Assembly (NCBI GenBank): GCA_031283485.1
Contig: JAITBR010000008.1
Span: forward strand, 1 to 18,344
Direction: 5' to 3'
DNA: 18,344 bases
Source: Puniceicoccales bacterium
Lineage (GTDB): Bacteria > Verrucomicrobiota > Verrucomicrobiae > Opitutales > LL51
Shown here: positions 8,228 to 16,555 of the stretch, piece after piece
How positions within the stretch are numbered: the stretch's first letter is position 1
Layout: every line of letters starts with the position of its first letter
Translations under genes and position numbers: made by a program
Notes under the pieces: generated by a model
What the model was told of the DNA's origin: nothing
The model's database searches: none
What the model saw: only the letters and a program-made list of their open reading frames with translations

Positions 8228-11200
8228 GTGAAAAAATCTGCAAAAACAACATCGATTGCCATTGTCGGCACGTTGCTCTTCTGTGTTCCATTGCTCCTTT
8301 GCTTTCCATCAGTTCAACGGCTGGTTTGTCTGGAAATTTTGTCCCACTATTTTGATGATGCGAGGGCAAAGGAAATCAATGTTGGTTTTTCCGGAATGCG
8401 AGCAAAGGACGTTTGCATACGCAACCATGACTTTACCGTAAAATGTGCAAATTTGGACATGAAATGGAGCCTAAAAGACTCGTCTTTGCGAAAAATTTTT
8501 ACCGTGGAAAGTGCGACACTTGATAAAGTAATGCTCTCGATAGAAAATGAACCGAAGGACGTGCTATATTTCGAAAAGAAGAAAGTTAAAAATGACCTTG
8601 ATCCGGATTTTGTGGATGTTATTAGCAAGATTTTCGAACAGCTAAAGCAACATACTTCGCCACGCAAGTTGCCGATTGCCATAAATAATTTGTCAGTAAA
8701 TGGGTCCTTTGATGCGTACGAAAGAATTTTGGGAGAATTTTCGCTTAGTGTGGCAAATTTTATGCAATCTAAAACCACTGACATTGACTTTGCATTGGAT
8801 ACCGATTTTGAACAGCAATTGGCGGGCAAGTTCAAAATTGCTGGACATTTAACGGTTAATCGTGATGCGGTTGGGGTGATAGATTCCGCCACTTTAAATT
8901 CATCAATCATCTCTAAAATTGGTTCAGAGAAGCATGCGAAGACGTTCCTACTCGACATAACTTACGACAAATCCAAGCAGGCTGGCGATCTGTTGCATGC
9001 AACATTTGCCGATGAGCAAACTGCGGAAAGACTCTTTGATATGTCATGTAGCTTTGATGAAAGCACCAAAAATATAAGCTTCCAAACTAATATTCAAGTC
9101 CCTAACTCAAGGGAGGTTGATGCAAATTTTGGCCAATTTTCGTTCCAAACGTTCTTCGCCGGAGAATATGACATGGACTCATCCAAAGGGTTGATTAAAT
9201 CAAACTTCGAAGCAACGATCCCACGGGGGTTTTTTGGCCGGACATTGCCTGAATTGAAGAGTGATCTGCAACTTAGGATCGTTTCTTCCATTGGCGTATT
9301 GGGTGAGTTCGCTGAGCTGCAGTCGATTAGCGGAGAACTACGCGATGCGAACAAAGAGCAAGTTAATTGTTCGATAGAACTAATGGACAAACATAGGATT
9401 GGCTGGAAGGGAAGTAACTTTTGGAGGGATTTAAACGGCTTGGTTCTAAACGTGAATGTCAACGGGATTGATACGTCAATATTTGGTCCCGTTCGAAGCG
9501 GTTGGCATCTGCTTTCCGTGGCTAAAGGCAAGTGTATTTTAACGGTTAAAAATAATCAACTAAACATTCGAGGCGATGCCGAAAAGTTTTATCTTTCACC
9601 GTTACATGTTACACTCAACGGAATCAAGATCTTCGATGAATTTGAATGTTCTTTTGAGCCGAGAGTTGTAATCGGCAATGTGCTCAAGTGCGACATCGTT
9701 GGCCTGGCGTGCATGGACGACAGTGGCGCCAGCGTTCTACAGGGAGATTTGGGGTTTGCCATTGACAGGAAATCTCGTTCCTGCTCAGGATGCTTAGTTT
9801 GCGCTTTGCCAAATCTTTTGAATCAGCCTATTTTTTCAAATGAAATGAAGCCCACATCCGGTTTCGCCACTTGCAGCTTCAATCTTATTCAAGATTGGCA
9901 CACCAATATCTGTAACGGCGATGTCGAATTTAAATTAAAGGCCATATCCTACGCGGGGAGTAAATTTCCATTGAATGGAAATTTGGATATCAATTTTGCA
10001 AGCACATCTTCCGAAGAAAACGAATTCAAATTCAATATTGAAAGTAGGTTGCATGACACAATGGACTCCGATGTATCGGTAAACGGCGTAGTAAGCAACA
10101 ACATACAGATGCCAGATAACGGCACTCGCATAGACGTTAAAAGCTCGACAATTTGCCTATCGGATGTGATCACTGTCTGCAAATTGTTTGAATTAAATTT
10201 ACCCGAAGGCAGCAACTTGCGTGAAGATTTTCTCGTGGGGAATTTTTTCTTGACAAATGATGTGTCCGTATGGGATGAATTCTCCTTTGATACATCTGTT
10301 CAAGTCGATGCGCTATATCTGAATAACGTTAAGTTGTGCTCCGATTTGTCGTGTGATCTGCAAGTAGACCCTAAATCAGTCAATCTATCTAAGTTGATAT
10401 GTTACATTTTAGACGCTCCACTGGTAGCTTCCGGTTCGATCGCATTTACCAAGGATGATTATGCAGACACGTATAACGCCAATATGTATTTTTCTCTATC
10501 GGATTTAAGTGCTAGCAAATGTATGTTAGTTTTGAATTACCATCCTAAAATGTTCACAGGGACGTTTAGGGTAAATGGTAATTTTTCTTCTTCTCAGCCA
10601 TTTATAAGCGATCTGTTCTCGCGCATGCAGGGGAAAATCGATATTGTTGGTTTTGATGGCAGTATTTCTCCGATGGCATCATTTAACAATGAGCAAAAAG
10701 GGGTTGTAGGGATTATTGGGATTGCGAGCAATCTGGGAAATATTGATGTCGTTAATAAACTGATGGAAGCTCTCGAAAGTATTCCCTACGACAATATGTC
10801 GGCTTCCATAATTCGGCACGACAATTCGAACATAACTCTGGATTCATTCTCCATTACCGGAAATAACGTTAAAATGGTTGCAAACGGCACACTAACGGCA
10901 AGGAGAGATCTTTCATTTAAGGACTATAGCTTGTACCTTAAGGCACAGATCAACACAAAAAACAATATGACTGAAATTTTCGATAGGCTTGGGTGGTCCT
11001 CCAATGCCTTCGATTTCTATGGCTACAAACTCGGCCCTAAATTCAGCATACGAGGAACCATCAGAAATCCCGATTTAACCGAAGTTAGAGAGCTATTGGC
11101 ATCCACAAGCGCCAAGTTGTTCCTGGACTTGGAACGGAATGGACAAGAGTCGGTGCCAATCATCAGCCCAGAAATTCTACTAAAAATGTTTCAAAAATAG
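8228..11200 (+). CDS. AsmA-like membrane-anchored envelope protein
   Basis: A protein of about 990 residues with one N-terminal membrane segment (about 9-27) after a lysine-rich start, so most of the chain should lie outside the cytoplasmic membrane. The rest alternates hydrophobic and polar residues in short beta-strand-like units with many Asn, Asp and Ser. The last 190 residues look like the AsmA/TamB/YhdP C-terminal domain: [14 protein letters not shown] near 800, a stretch about strands on small hydrophobics ([19 protein letters not shown]) near 875, and the characteristic [10 protein letters not shown] near 941. Proteins of this superfamily are long bridge-like structures implicated in lipid transport to, or assembly of, the outer membrane; that role here is inference. 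The GTG at 8228 is preceded by AGGAA at 8216-8220, an unusually good ribosome binding site for this window, so I prefer it to a TTG at 8192 that would overlap tkt. The link with tkt is positional only. Confidence 0.75.
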   Translation: MKKSAKTTSIAIVGTLLFCVPLLLCFPSVQRLVCLEILSHYFDDARAKEINVGFSGMRAKDVCIRNHDFTVKCANLDMKWSLKDSSLRKIFTVESATLDKVMLSIENEPKDVLYFEKKKVKNDLDPDFVDVISKIFEQLKQHTSPRKLPIAINNLSVNGSFDAYERILGEFSLSVANFMQSKTTDIDFALDTDFEQQLAGKFKIAGHLTVNRDAVGVIDSATLNSSIISKIGSEKHAKTFLLDITYDKSKQAGDLLHATFADEQTAERLFDMSCSFDESTKNISFQTNIQVPNSREVDANFGQFSFQTFFAGEYDMDSSKGLIKSNFEATIPRGFFGRTLPELKSDLQLRIVSSIGVLGEFAELQSISGELRDANKEQVNCSIELMDKHRIGWKGSNFWRDLNGLVLNVNVNGIDTSIFGPVRSGWHLLSVAKGKCILTVKNNQLNIRGDAEKFYLSPLHVTLNGIKIFDEFECSFEPRVVIGNVLKCDIVGLACMDDSGASVLQGDLGFAIDRKSRSCSGCLVCALPNLLNQPIFSNEMKPTSGFATCSFNLIQDWHTNICNGDVEFKLKAISYAGSKFPLNGNLDINFASTSSEENEFKFNIESRLHDTMDSDVSVNGVVSNNIQMPDNGTRIDVKSSTICLSDVITVCKLFELNLPEGSNLREDFLVGNFFLTNDVSVWDEFSFDTSVQVDALYLNNVKLCSDLSCDLQVDPKSVNLSKLICYILDAPLVASGSIAFTKDDYADTYNANMYFSLSDLSASKCMLVLNYHPKMFTGTFRVNGNFSSSQPFISDLFSRMQGKIDIVGFDGSISPMASFNNEQKGVVGIIGIASNLGNIDVVNKLMEALESIPYDNMSASIIRHDNSNITLDSFSITGNNVKMVANGTLTARRDLSFKDYSLYLKAQINTKNNMTEIFDRLGWSSNAFDFYGYKLGPKFSIRGTIRNPDLTEVRELLASTSAKLFLDLERNGQESVPIISPEILLKMFQK

Positions 11201-11213
11201 CTTGATTTTATTG

Positions 11214-11241
11214 TTGTACCCTGAGTCACTTTGCTTATGGT
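11214..11241 (+). promoter_or_regulatory. Possible promoter for rpmG
   Basis: TTGTAC (11214-11219), a 16-base spacer and TATGGT (11236-11241) could form a sigma-70 promoter in the 49-base gap between the AsmA-like gene and rpmG. The start of transcription would fall within a few bases of the ATG at 11250, giving a leaderless message. TATAAA at 11241 is closer to consensus but too near the start codon. Read-through from the upstream gene is an equally good explanation. Confidence 0.25.
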
Positions 11242-11249
11242 ATAAAAAT

Positions 11250-11420
11250 ATGCCGAGGGAGTATATAATTTTGGAGTGCACGGAAGCGAAGGCTGAAGGA
11301 AGGCCCGTTTCTCGCTATATGTCCACGCGTAATAAGAAAGTACAGACTGAGCGCGTGGAAAAAATGAAATACAATAAGTTTTTGAAAAGGCATACGCTAC
11401 ACCGCGAAATAAAAGGTTAG
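11250..11420 (+). CDS. rpmG: 50S ribosomal protein L33
   Basis: A 56-residue basic protein starting [17 protein letters not shown] and ending [17 protein letters not shown]. The central RYMSTRNKK and the [10 protein letters not shown] end are the L33 signature. L33 sits near the E site of the large ribosomal subunit. Of the four cysteines found in zinc-binding L33 proteins only Cys10 remains, so this is the zinc-independent (C-minus) form. The ATG at 11250 is chosen because upstream in-frame codons encode a hydrophobic sequence foreign to the family. There is no Shine-Dalgarno sequence. The gene lies between the AsmA-like gene (49-base gap) and the cysteine desulfurase (26-base gap), all on the same strand. 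Confidence 0.94.
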   Translation: MPREYIILECTEAKAEGRPVSRYMSTRNKKVQTERVEKMKYNKFLKRHTLHREIKG

Positions 11421-11446
11421 CAGCCTTCTGGGGCGCATTCTATTCT

Positions 11447-12652
11447 ATGTTCGACGTCGATTCGTTTCGCTCGTATTTCCCGATTTTAGGTTACCTTGGT
11501 CGAAAGCTGGTTTACGTTGACAATGCTGCTACCACACAGAGGCCTTCCCGAGTTATCGATAGCGTTTGTGATTTCTACAGATCATACAATTCCAATATTC
11601 ATCATGGGATGTACGATTTTGCCATTCGCGCAACGGAAGCCTATGGGTCGGCACGTTCTCGCATAGCTAAATATTTCAACGTTTCCGATGGAGAGATCGT
11701 GTTTACATACGGGGCAACGGATGGCATGAATATGCTAGCCACATCCTATGGAAAAAAGTTTTTGACCGAAGATGATGAGGTCTTGATCGGAGCAGCGGAG
11801 CATCATTCCTCCTATTTGCCGTGGAAAAATTCGTGTGCAGACGTCGGTGCCAGAGTAAAAATTATTCCACTTAGAGGTGAGCAATGCGAACTGGACGTTG
11901 ACTTTTATCGCTCCATGTTCAACGAAAGAACGAAGCTTGTTGTAATCCAGCACATAAGCAACGTTTTGGGCAATGTGAACGACATTGGGCTACTTTCGAA
12001 AATTGCACACGAGAATGGGGCAAAAATAGTGGTAGATGGTGCGGCTAGTATGGTTCATGGACCAATTGATTTGAAGAGTATAGACTGTGATTTTTTCGTA
12101 ACTTCTGGACATAAGGCTTTTGGACCTAGTGGCAGTGGGTTTATGTTTGGAAAATACGATCTCCTGGAAAGCATGCCCCCGTTTCGCGTTGGTGGCAGGA
12201 TGGTCAATGAAGTGTCCTTTGAGAATGTTGCGTATAAACTACCCCCCGAGCGCTTTGAAGCCGGGACACCGGATATAGCCGCCGTAATCGGATTTGGAGA
12301 ATGTGTAAAATTTTTATCGGAAATAGAGTGGGGCTTCGCTGGGCAATATTTGTCACATCTGTCAAAATATTGCCACACTAAGCTGCGTGAAGTTGATAAC
12401 CTCGTACTCTACGGCTCCGGAGAAGCGGGAATTTTTTCATTCAACGTTTCCGAAATACACTGCCACGATGTGGCCACAATCCTAGCAAAATGTGGCATTG
12501 CGATCCGCGCTGGACACCACTGCGCTCAACCACTCATGAATCTACTCAACGTCACGGGAACGGCAAGAATATCACTTTGTCTATACAATACCACCGAAGA
12601 AATTGATTTCATCATCGATGCCCTAAAAACATGCAAAAGCTACCTTGGGTAG
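11447..12652 (+). CDS. sufS: SufS-type cysteine desulfurase
   Basis: A PLP enzyme that takes sulfur from L-cysteine as a persulfide for Fe-S cluster assembly and tRNA thiolation. The 401-residue length and motifs are those of group II (SufS/CsdA): VDNAATTQRP (24-33), EHHSSYLPW with His120 stacking on PLP, HISNVLGNVND, PLP lysine Lys223 in TSGHKAFGPSG, RFEAGTPD, and active-site Cys359 in IRAGHHCAQPLM. Arg374, in ARISLCLYNT, matches the substrate-carboxylate arginine. One contact is unusual. The PLP-binding segment is VVDGAAS, with Ala200 where the family nearly always has Gln (Gln203 in E. coli SufS). No sufB, sufC, sufD or sufE lies nearby, so whether it serves a Suf system or MnmA cannot be told from context. 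It starts at ATG 11447; a GGGG run lies 15 bases upstream, too far to be a normal ribosome binding site. Confidence 0.93.
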   Translation: MFDVDSFRSYFPILGYLGRKLVYVDNAATTQRPSRVIDSVCDFYRSYNSNIHHGMYDFAIRATEAYGSARSRIAKYFNVSDGEIVFTYGATDGMNMLATSYGKKFLTEDDEVLIGAAEHHSSYLPWKNSCADVGARVKIIPLRGEQCELDVDFYRSMFNERTKLVVIQHISNVLGNVNDIGLLSKIAHENGAKIVVDGAASMVHGPIDLKSIDCDFFVTSGHKAFGPSGSGFMFGKYDLLESMPPFRVGGRMVNEVSFENVAYKLPPERFEAGTPDIAAVIGFGECVKFLSEIEWGFAGQYLSHLSKYCHTKLREVDNLVLYGSGEAGIFSFNVSEIHCHDVATILAKCGIAIRAGHHCAQPLMNLLNVTGTARISLCLYNTTEEIDFIIDALKTCKSYLG

Positions 12653-12654
12653 CT
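12638..12654. terminator. Short hairpin between convergent sufS and ppdK
   Basis: AGCTACC (12638-12644) and GGTAGCT (12648-12654) form a perfect 7-bp stem with a 3-base loop across the sufS stop codon. Read on the minus strand it is followed by TTTTGC, and on the plus strand by GTTT. It is placed to stop transcription between the two convergent genes, better for ppdK than for sufS. The short stem and weak T-run keep the confidence moderate. Confidence 0.4.
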
Positions 12655-12675
12655 GTTTACTGAAATGGCCTTGGC

Positions 12676-15366
12676 CTATTCCAGGGCGGCTTGAGCGGCT
12701 GCCAGCTTTGCAACGGGAATGCGATTCGGTGAGCAACTAATGTATGTTAATCCATAGTGATGGCAGAGCTTTATTGATTCCGGATCTCCGCCATGCTCAC
12801 CACAAATTCCAAGCTTAATGTCGCTTCGTTCCAATCGGCCGCGTTTGCATGCCATTTCAATCAGACCGCCAACGCCAATCGAGTCTATGGACGCGAAAGG
12901 ATTTTTTTTAAGAATTTCTAATTCGAAATATTTCGGCAAAAATCCATTAACATCGTCTCGGCTCATTCCCAAACACGTCTGGGTAAGATCGTTCGTTCCA
13001 AAGCTGAAGAATTGTGCCTCCCTTGCAATTTCGTCTGCACAGAAACATGCACGCGGGGTTTCAATCATAGTCCCAACTTTGTAGTTTATGGACAATCCAG
13101 TTTCTTCCATGATCATCTTTGCAATGCCACGTATGATTTCGGTCTGATTTCTCATTTCAGATGGGAATGCCGTCAATGGAATCATTATTTCCAAATCGAC
13201 CTCGAGTCCCGAGCTTATGACATTCGCTGCCGCCCTAAATATTGCTCTGGCTTGCATGCGTGTAATCTCGGGATAACTTATGCCCAGGCGACACCCTCGA
13301 TGCCCTAGCATTGGATTTGCTTCTTTCAGCGAGGACACCCGCAATTTCATTTTTTCTTGGTCCACATTAAGTTTTTTAGATAACGCCTCAATTGCAGGAG
13401 CTTCGTTTGGCAGAAATTCATGCAGCGGTGGATCTAACAGGCGTATCGTCACTGGGTAGCCGTGCATTTCCCTAAACATTTCCTCAAAGTCTTTTCTCTG
13501 CAGCGGCTCCAGCTTCGCTAGAGCAGCCTCACGATCGGCTGTCGTATCGGCTATTATCATTTCGCGCATGTGATCTATGCGATCCTCTTCGAAAAACATG
13601 TGTTCCGTTCGGCATAGGCCAACTCCTTCTGCGCCAAGTTGTAAAGCGATCCTGGACTGCTTCGGGCTGTCCGCATTTACTCTGATCCCAAGCCGACGGT
13701 ATTCATCCGCCCATTCCATGATTTTGCTAAATATTCTGTACGTGTAACTTTCTTCCGCAGATAAACTGCCCTGCAAAACCTGATTGATTTCCGATGGCGC
13801 CGTATCTAACCTCCCGACAAAAACTTCTCCCGTTGTTCCATCGATGGATATAGGGTCGCCCTCATTTATAATGGTATCCCCCGCAAAAATTTTCTTCAGA
13901 GAATAGTCTATGCCCAACTTGCCAGCGCCACACACACACACTTTGCCCATTTGGCGTGCCACCAGTGCAGCATGTGAACTAACTCCACCCCTGCTAGTCA
14001 GAATCCCCTCTGCCACGAGCATGCCCCGAATATCTTCGGGTGAAGTCTCTATTCGGCAAAGGATAACTTTTTCTCCTTTGGTATGCATTTCTTCAGCTTT
14101 TTTCGCCGAAAAATAAACATTTCCAGAAGCCGCGCCTGGGCCAGCTGGTAACCCGGAAGCAATGCTACGCAAACGCTCTTTGCTCCGATTGTCAAAAATT
14201 GGAACCAACAGAGTAGATATGGAATCAGCGGGAATACGCTTTATTGCCATTTTCTTGTCGATCAGCCCCTCTTCAACCATTTCAATTGCCGTTCTGATGG
14301 AAGCCAAGCCGGTCCTCTTTCCATTCCTAGTCTGCAACATGTAGAGTTTGCCATTTTCAACGGTAAATTCAAAGTCCTGCATGTCTAGGAAGTGAGACTC
14401 TAGTATGTCGCATACATTTATCAACTGATCAAACACCGCAGGCATATCCTTTTTAAGGTCCATTATTGGGTTTGGCGTGCGGATTCCAGCCACAACATCC
14501 TCCCCTTGGGCATTAATCAGATATTCCCCGTAAAGTTTCTTTTCCCCCGTCGCTGGGTTACGGGTGAATGCAACCCCCGTTGCGCAATCGTTCCCCATAT
14601 TACCAAAAACCATGCATTGCACATTGACTGCTGTCCCATACTCACTCGGTATACCATATTTTCTTCGATATACTATGGCGCGTTCATTGTTCCACGATTC
14701 GAAAACTGCACATATTGCACCGCGCAATTGATCAAAAACGTCTTGAGGAAACTCTTTACCTGCGTTTTCAAACACTATTTTCTTATACACTGCAATCAAC
14801 CCTTTGAGAGCCTCCGCCGACAATTCGGTATCCACATGTGCGTTGGCTTCTTCTTTAGCCACTTCCAATGCCTCTTCAAACGGGTCCTTCGAATGTTCGT
14901 CCTTTGGTTTGATGCCGAGAACGACATCGCCATACATCTGAATAAATCTGCGGTAACAGTCGTAAGCAAACCGCTCATTGCCGCTATTCCTAGCCTGCCC
15001 GGCAACCGTTTCGTCATTCAGCCCCAAATTAAGTATCGTATCCATCATACCGGGCATCGATTCACGCGCCCCAGAACGCACGGAAAACAGCAGAGGATCA
15101 TCCCTGTCTCCAAATAATTTTCCCTGCTGCTTTCCAAGATTTTTTACCGCAGCTTTGACCTCCTCCCATATGTCCCGGGAAAACACACCTCCATTCGTGT
15201 AATATTTGGTGCAAATCTCCGTTGTTATTGTAAATCCAGGCGGAACGGGCAGGCCTATCCTTGCCATCTCCGCCAGATTAGCACCCTTACCTCCAAGCAA
15301 CTCTCTCATTGAGGCTCCACCATCGGTGTGTATGCCGAATTCGTATATATTTTTCGAAATTTCCAT
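12676..15366 (-). CDS. ppdK: Pyruvate, phosphate dikinase
   Basis: Interconverts pyruvate, ATP and phosphate with phosphoenolpyruvate, AMP and pyrophosphate, serving gluconeogenesis or a pyrophosphate-linked glycolysis. The 896-residue protein has the three usual domains: the N-terminal ATP-grasp nucleotide-binding domain (about 1-360, with [10 protein letters not shown] at 26-35 and [16 protein letters not shown] at 95-110), the swivelling phosphohistidine domain (about 410-510, His465 in [18 protein letters not shown]) and the PEP-binding barrel (about 525-890). The barrel shows [28 protein letters not shown], and the general acid/base Cys855 in [10 protein letters not shown]. All catalytic residues are intact. 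It is transcribed alone, divergent from mraY and convergent with sufS. The ATG at 15366 lacks a ribosome binding site, and the sequence GKGANL is at the family's usual distance from it. Plants and some bacteria regulate this enzyme through a Thr next to the catalytic His; here that position is Ser463. Confidence 0.98.
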   Translation of the reverse strand: MEISKNIYEFGIHTDGGASMRELLGGKGANLAEMARIGLPVPPGFTITTEICTKYYTNGGVFSRDIWEEVKAAVKNLGKQQGKLFGDRDDPLLFSVRSGARESMPGMMDTILNLGLNDETVAGQARNSGNERFAYDCYRRFIQMYGDVVLGIKPKDEHSKDPFEEALEVAKEEANAHVDTELSAEALKGLIAVYKKIVFENAGKEFPQDVFDQLRGAICAVFESWNNERAIVYRRKYGIPSEYGTAVNVQCMVFGNMGNDCATGVAFTRNPATGEKKLYGEYLINAQGEDVVAGIRTPNPIMDLKKDMPAVFDQLINVCDILESHFLDMQDFEFTVENGKLYMLQTRNGKRTGLASIRTAIEMVEEGLIDKKMAIKRIPADSISTLLVPIFDNRSKERLRSIASGLPAGPGAASGNVYFSAKKAEEMHTKGEKVILCRIETSPEDIRGMLVAEGILTSRGGVSSHAALVARQMGKVCVCGAGKLGIDYSLKKIFAGDTIINEGDPISIDGTTGEVFVGRLDTAPSEINQVLQGSLSAEESYTYRIFSKIMEWADEYRRLGIRVNADSPKQSRIALQLGAEGVGLCRTEHMFFEEDRIDHMREMIIADTTADREAALAKLEPLQRKDFEEMFREMHGYPVTIRLLDPPLHEFLPNEAPAIEALSKKLNVDQEKMKLRVSSLKEANPMLGHRGCRLGISYPEITRMQARAIFRAAANVISSGLEVDLEIMIPLTAFPSEMRNQTEIIRGIAKMIMEETGLSINYKVGTMIETPRACFCADEIAREAQFFSFGTNDLTQTCLGMSRDDVNGFLPKYFELEILKKNPFASIDSIGVGGLIEMACKRGRLERSDIKLGICGEHGGDPESIKLCHHYGLTYISCSPNRIPVAKLAAAQAALE

Positions 15367-15408
15367 AGAATTTCGCTAGGATCATGAAGTTTTACCGGTT
15401 GTCAAATT

Positions 15409-15414
15409 ATTATA
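15409..15414 (-). promoter_or_regulatory. Possible -10 box for ppdK
   Basis: On the minus strand 15414-15409 reads TATAAT, a perfect -10 sequence. It would start transcription near 15402 and give a leader of about 36 bases before the ppdK ATG. The corresponding -35 position (TCCGCC) is unlike consensus and there is no extended -10 TG, so the call is tentative. Confidence 0.35.
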
Positions 15415-15416
15415 GA

Positions 15417-15445
15417 TTGATATTGACATTCGGCGGAATTAAAAT
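15417..15445 (+). promoter_or_regulatory. Sigma-70 promoter for the mraY-murD cluster
   Basis: TTGATA (15417-15422), a spacer of exactly 17 bases, and TAAAAT (15440-15445). Both boxes match consensus in five of six positions. Transcription would begin near 15452, just before the AGGAAG ribosome binding site of mraY. This is the best promoter in the window and lies in the divergent region shared with ppdK. Confidence 0.6.
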
Positions 15446-15453
15446 TCCTTAAC

Positions 15454-15459
15454 AGGAAG
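15454..15459 (+). promoter_or_regulatory. Ribosome binding site of mraY
   Basis: AGGAAG lies 7 bases before TTG 15467 and 13 bases before ATG 15473. The spacing favours the TTG start. It is one of only a few clear Shine-Dalgarno sequences in this window. Confidence 0.6.
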
Positions 15460-15466
15460 TTTTCCA

Positions 15467-16555
15467 TTGAAAATGAGGCTCCCCGTGTTTCAGGCATATG
15501 TTTGGCAGGATTGTTGCCGCGAATGTGTAGCGGCGAGGTGTATTGTAGGGTTTTTACTATCCGTAGTTGTTGGATTTTTCGTTTCGTCAAAAATTTTTCG
15601 CTTCCTTGGGAAAAAAAATTTGAATCAAGTTGAAAGAGGGCGCGAAGTTGTGCGAGACTTGGCAGATTTGCACAAGAGAAAAAATGGCACTACAACGATG
15701 GGCGGATTTGCGATATTTGTATCGGCTATCATTTCCATTTTGCTTTTAGCGAAGCTTAATGCCTATGTAATTCTTGCTCTATTTGTTTGTATCTCGCTTG
15801 GTGCTTTGGGCTTAGTGGATGATTTTCTTAAATTTTCGAAAAAAAATACTGCAGGAATTTCCGGTAAAAAAAAACTCGCGTTACAGTTAGCCGTGACAGC
15901 TGTCGTGTTTGTCACACTGCATTCGTTCAATGAAAAAAATTTTGCTACCATGCTTCCTTTTTTCGACTGGTGTCCGAGATGGCTTTTTGCTTTTTCGGCA
16001 TTTGCATTTGCGTTTTTTGTTATTTCGGGAACGAGTAACGCCGTCAATCTAACGGATGGTTTGGATGGTTTGGCTTCCATATGCGTTATTCCGAATCTCG
16101 TATTTTTCTCGATGATTGCATACATCTCAGGTTCGGAAAAGTTATCTCTTACATACGGATTTAGCTACATATCTGGGATCGGCGAACTCGCCGTAATGCT
16201 ATCATGTTTCTGCGGAGCATTATTAACATTTTTGTGGTATAATGCTCAGCCAGCCACTGTCATAATGGGAGACACTGGGTCATTGATGCTAGGTGGATTG
16301 CTTGCGGTTAGCGCCCTTGCACTACGCGTACCGTTTTGCCTGCTATTGACAGGGAGTGTCTTCGTGATCGAGGTTTTGTCGGACATCATTCAAGTTGGTT
16401 CTAAAAAGTTGCGCGGAAAACGGATGTTTCTAATGGCACCGATTCATCACCATTTTGAGCTGTCTGGCGTTAGTGAAACAAAAATAGTGTACCGAGCTGG
16501 AATTATAACTTGGATTTCAACTGTGCTGTGTGCAGTTATTTTGTTATATGTTTGA
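15467..16555 (+). CDS. mraY: Phospho-N-acetylmuramoyl-pentapeptide transferase MraY
   Basis: An integral membrane enzyme that transfers phospho-MurNAc-pentapeptide from UDP to undecaprenyl phosphate, forming lipid I. The product has 362 residues (360 from the ATG at 15473) with about ten hydrophobic membrane segments, as in the family. Signature sites are all present: TTMGG (76-80), the Asp118-Asp119 pair in LGLVDDFLK, NAVNLTDGLDGLA (191-203), Asp269 in GDTGSLMLGG, and the His327-329 triplet in PIHHHFE. I use TTG 15467 because AGGAAG stands 7 bases before it; ATG 15473 is the alternative and changes only two residues. A good promoter lies directly upstream. The stop overlaps the murD start by 8 bases, so the two should be translated together. 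Confidence 0.97.
   Translation: MKMRLPVFQAYVWQDCCRECVAARCIVGFLLSVVVGFFVSSKIFRFLGKKNLNQVERGREVVRDLADLHKRKNGTTTMGGFAIFVSAIISILLLAKLNAYVILALFVCISLGALGLVDDFLKFSKKNTAGISGKKKLALQLAVTAVVFVTLHSFNEKNFATMLPFFDWCPRWLFAFSAFAFAFFVISGTSNAVNLTDGLDGLASICVIPNLVFFSMIAYISGSEKLSLTYGFSYISGIGELAVMLSCFCGALLTFLWYNAQPATVIMGDTGSLMLGGLLAVSALALRVPFCLLLTGSVFVIEVLSDIIQVGSKKLRGKRMFLMAPIHHHFELSGVSETKIVYRAGIITWISTVLCAVILLYV

Noticed and set aside
8347..8958. 203-codon open frame antisense to the AsmA-like gene
   Set aside because: Serine- and phenylalanine-rich shadow of the sense strand, with no start signals and no recognisable motif.
11241..11246. TATAAA as the -10 box of rpmG
   Set aside because: It ends 3 bases before the ATG, so transcription would start inside the gene.
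14506..15117. 203-codon open frame antisense to ppdK
   Set aside because: It lies wholly inside a gene with complete family motifs, has no ribosome binding site and has a composition typical of an antisense shadow.
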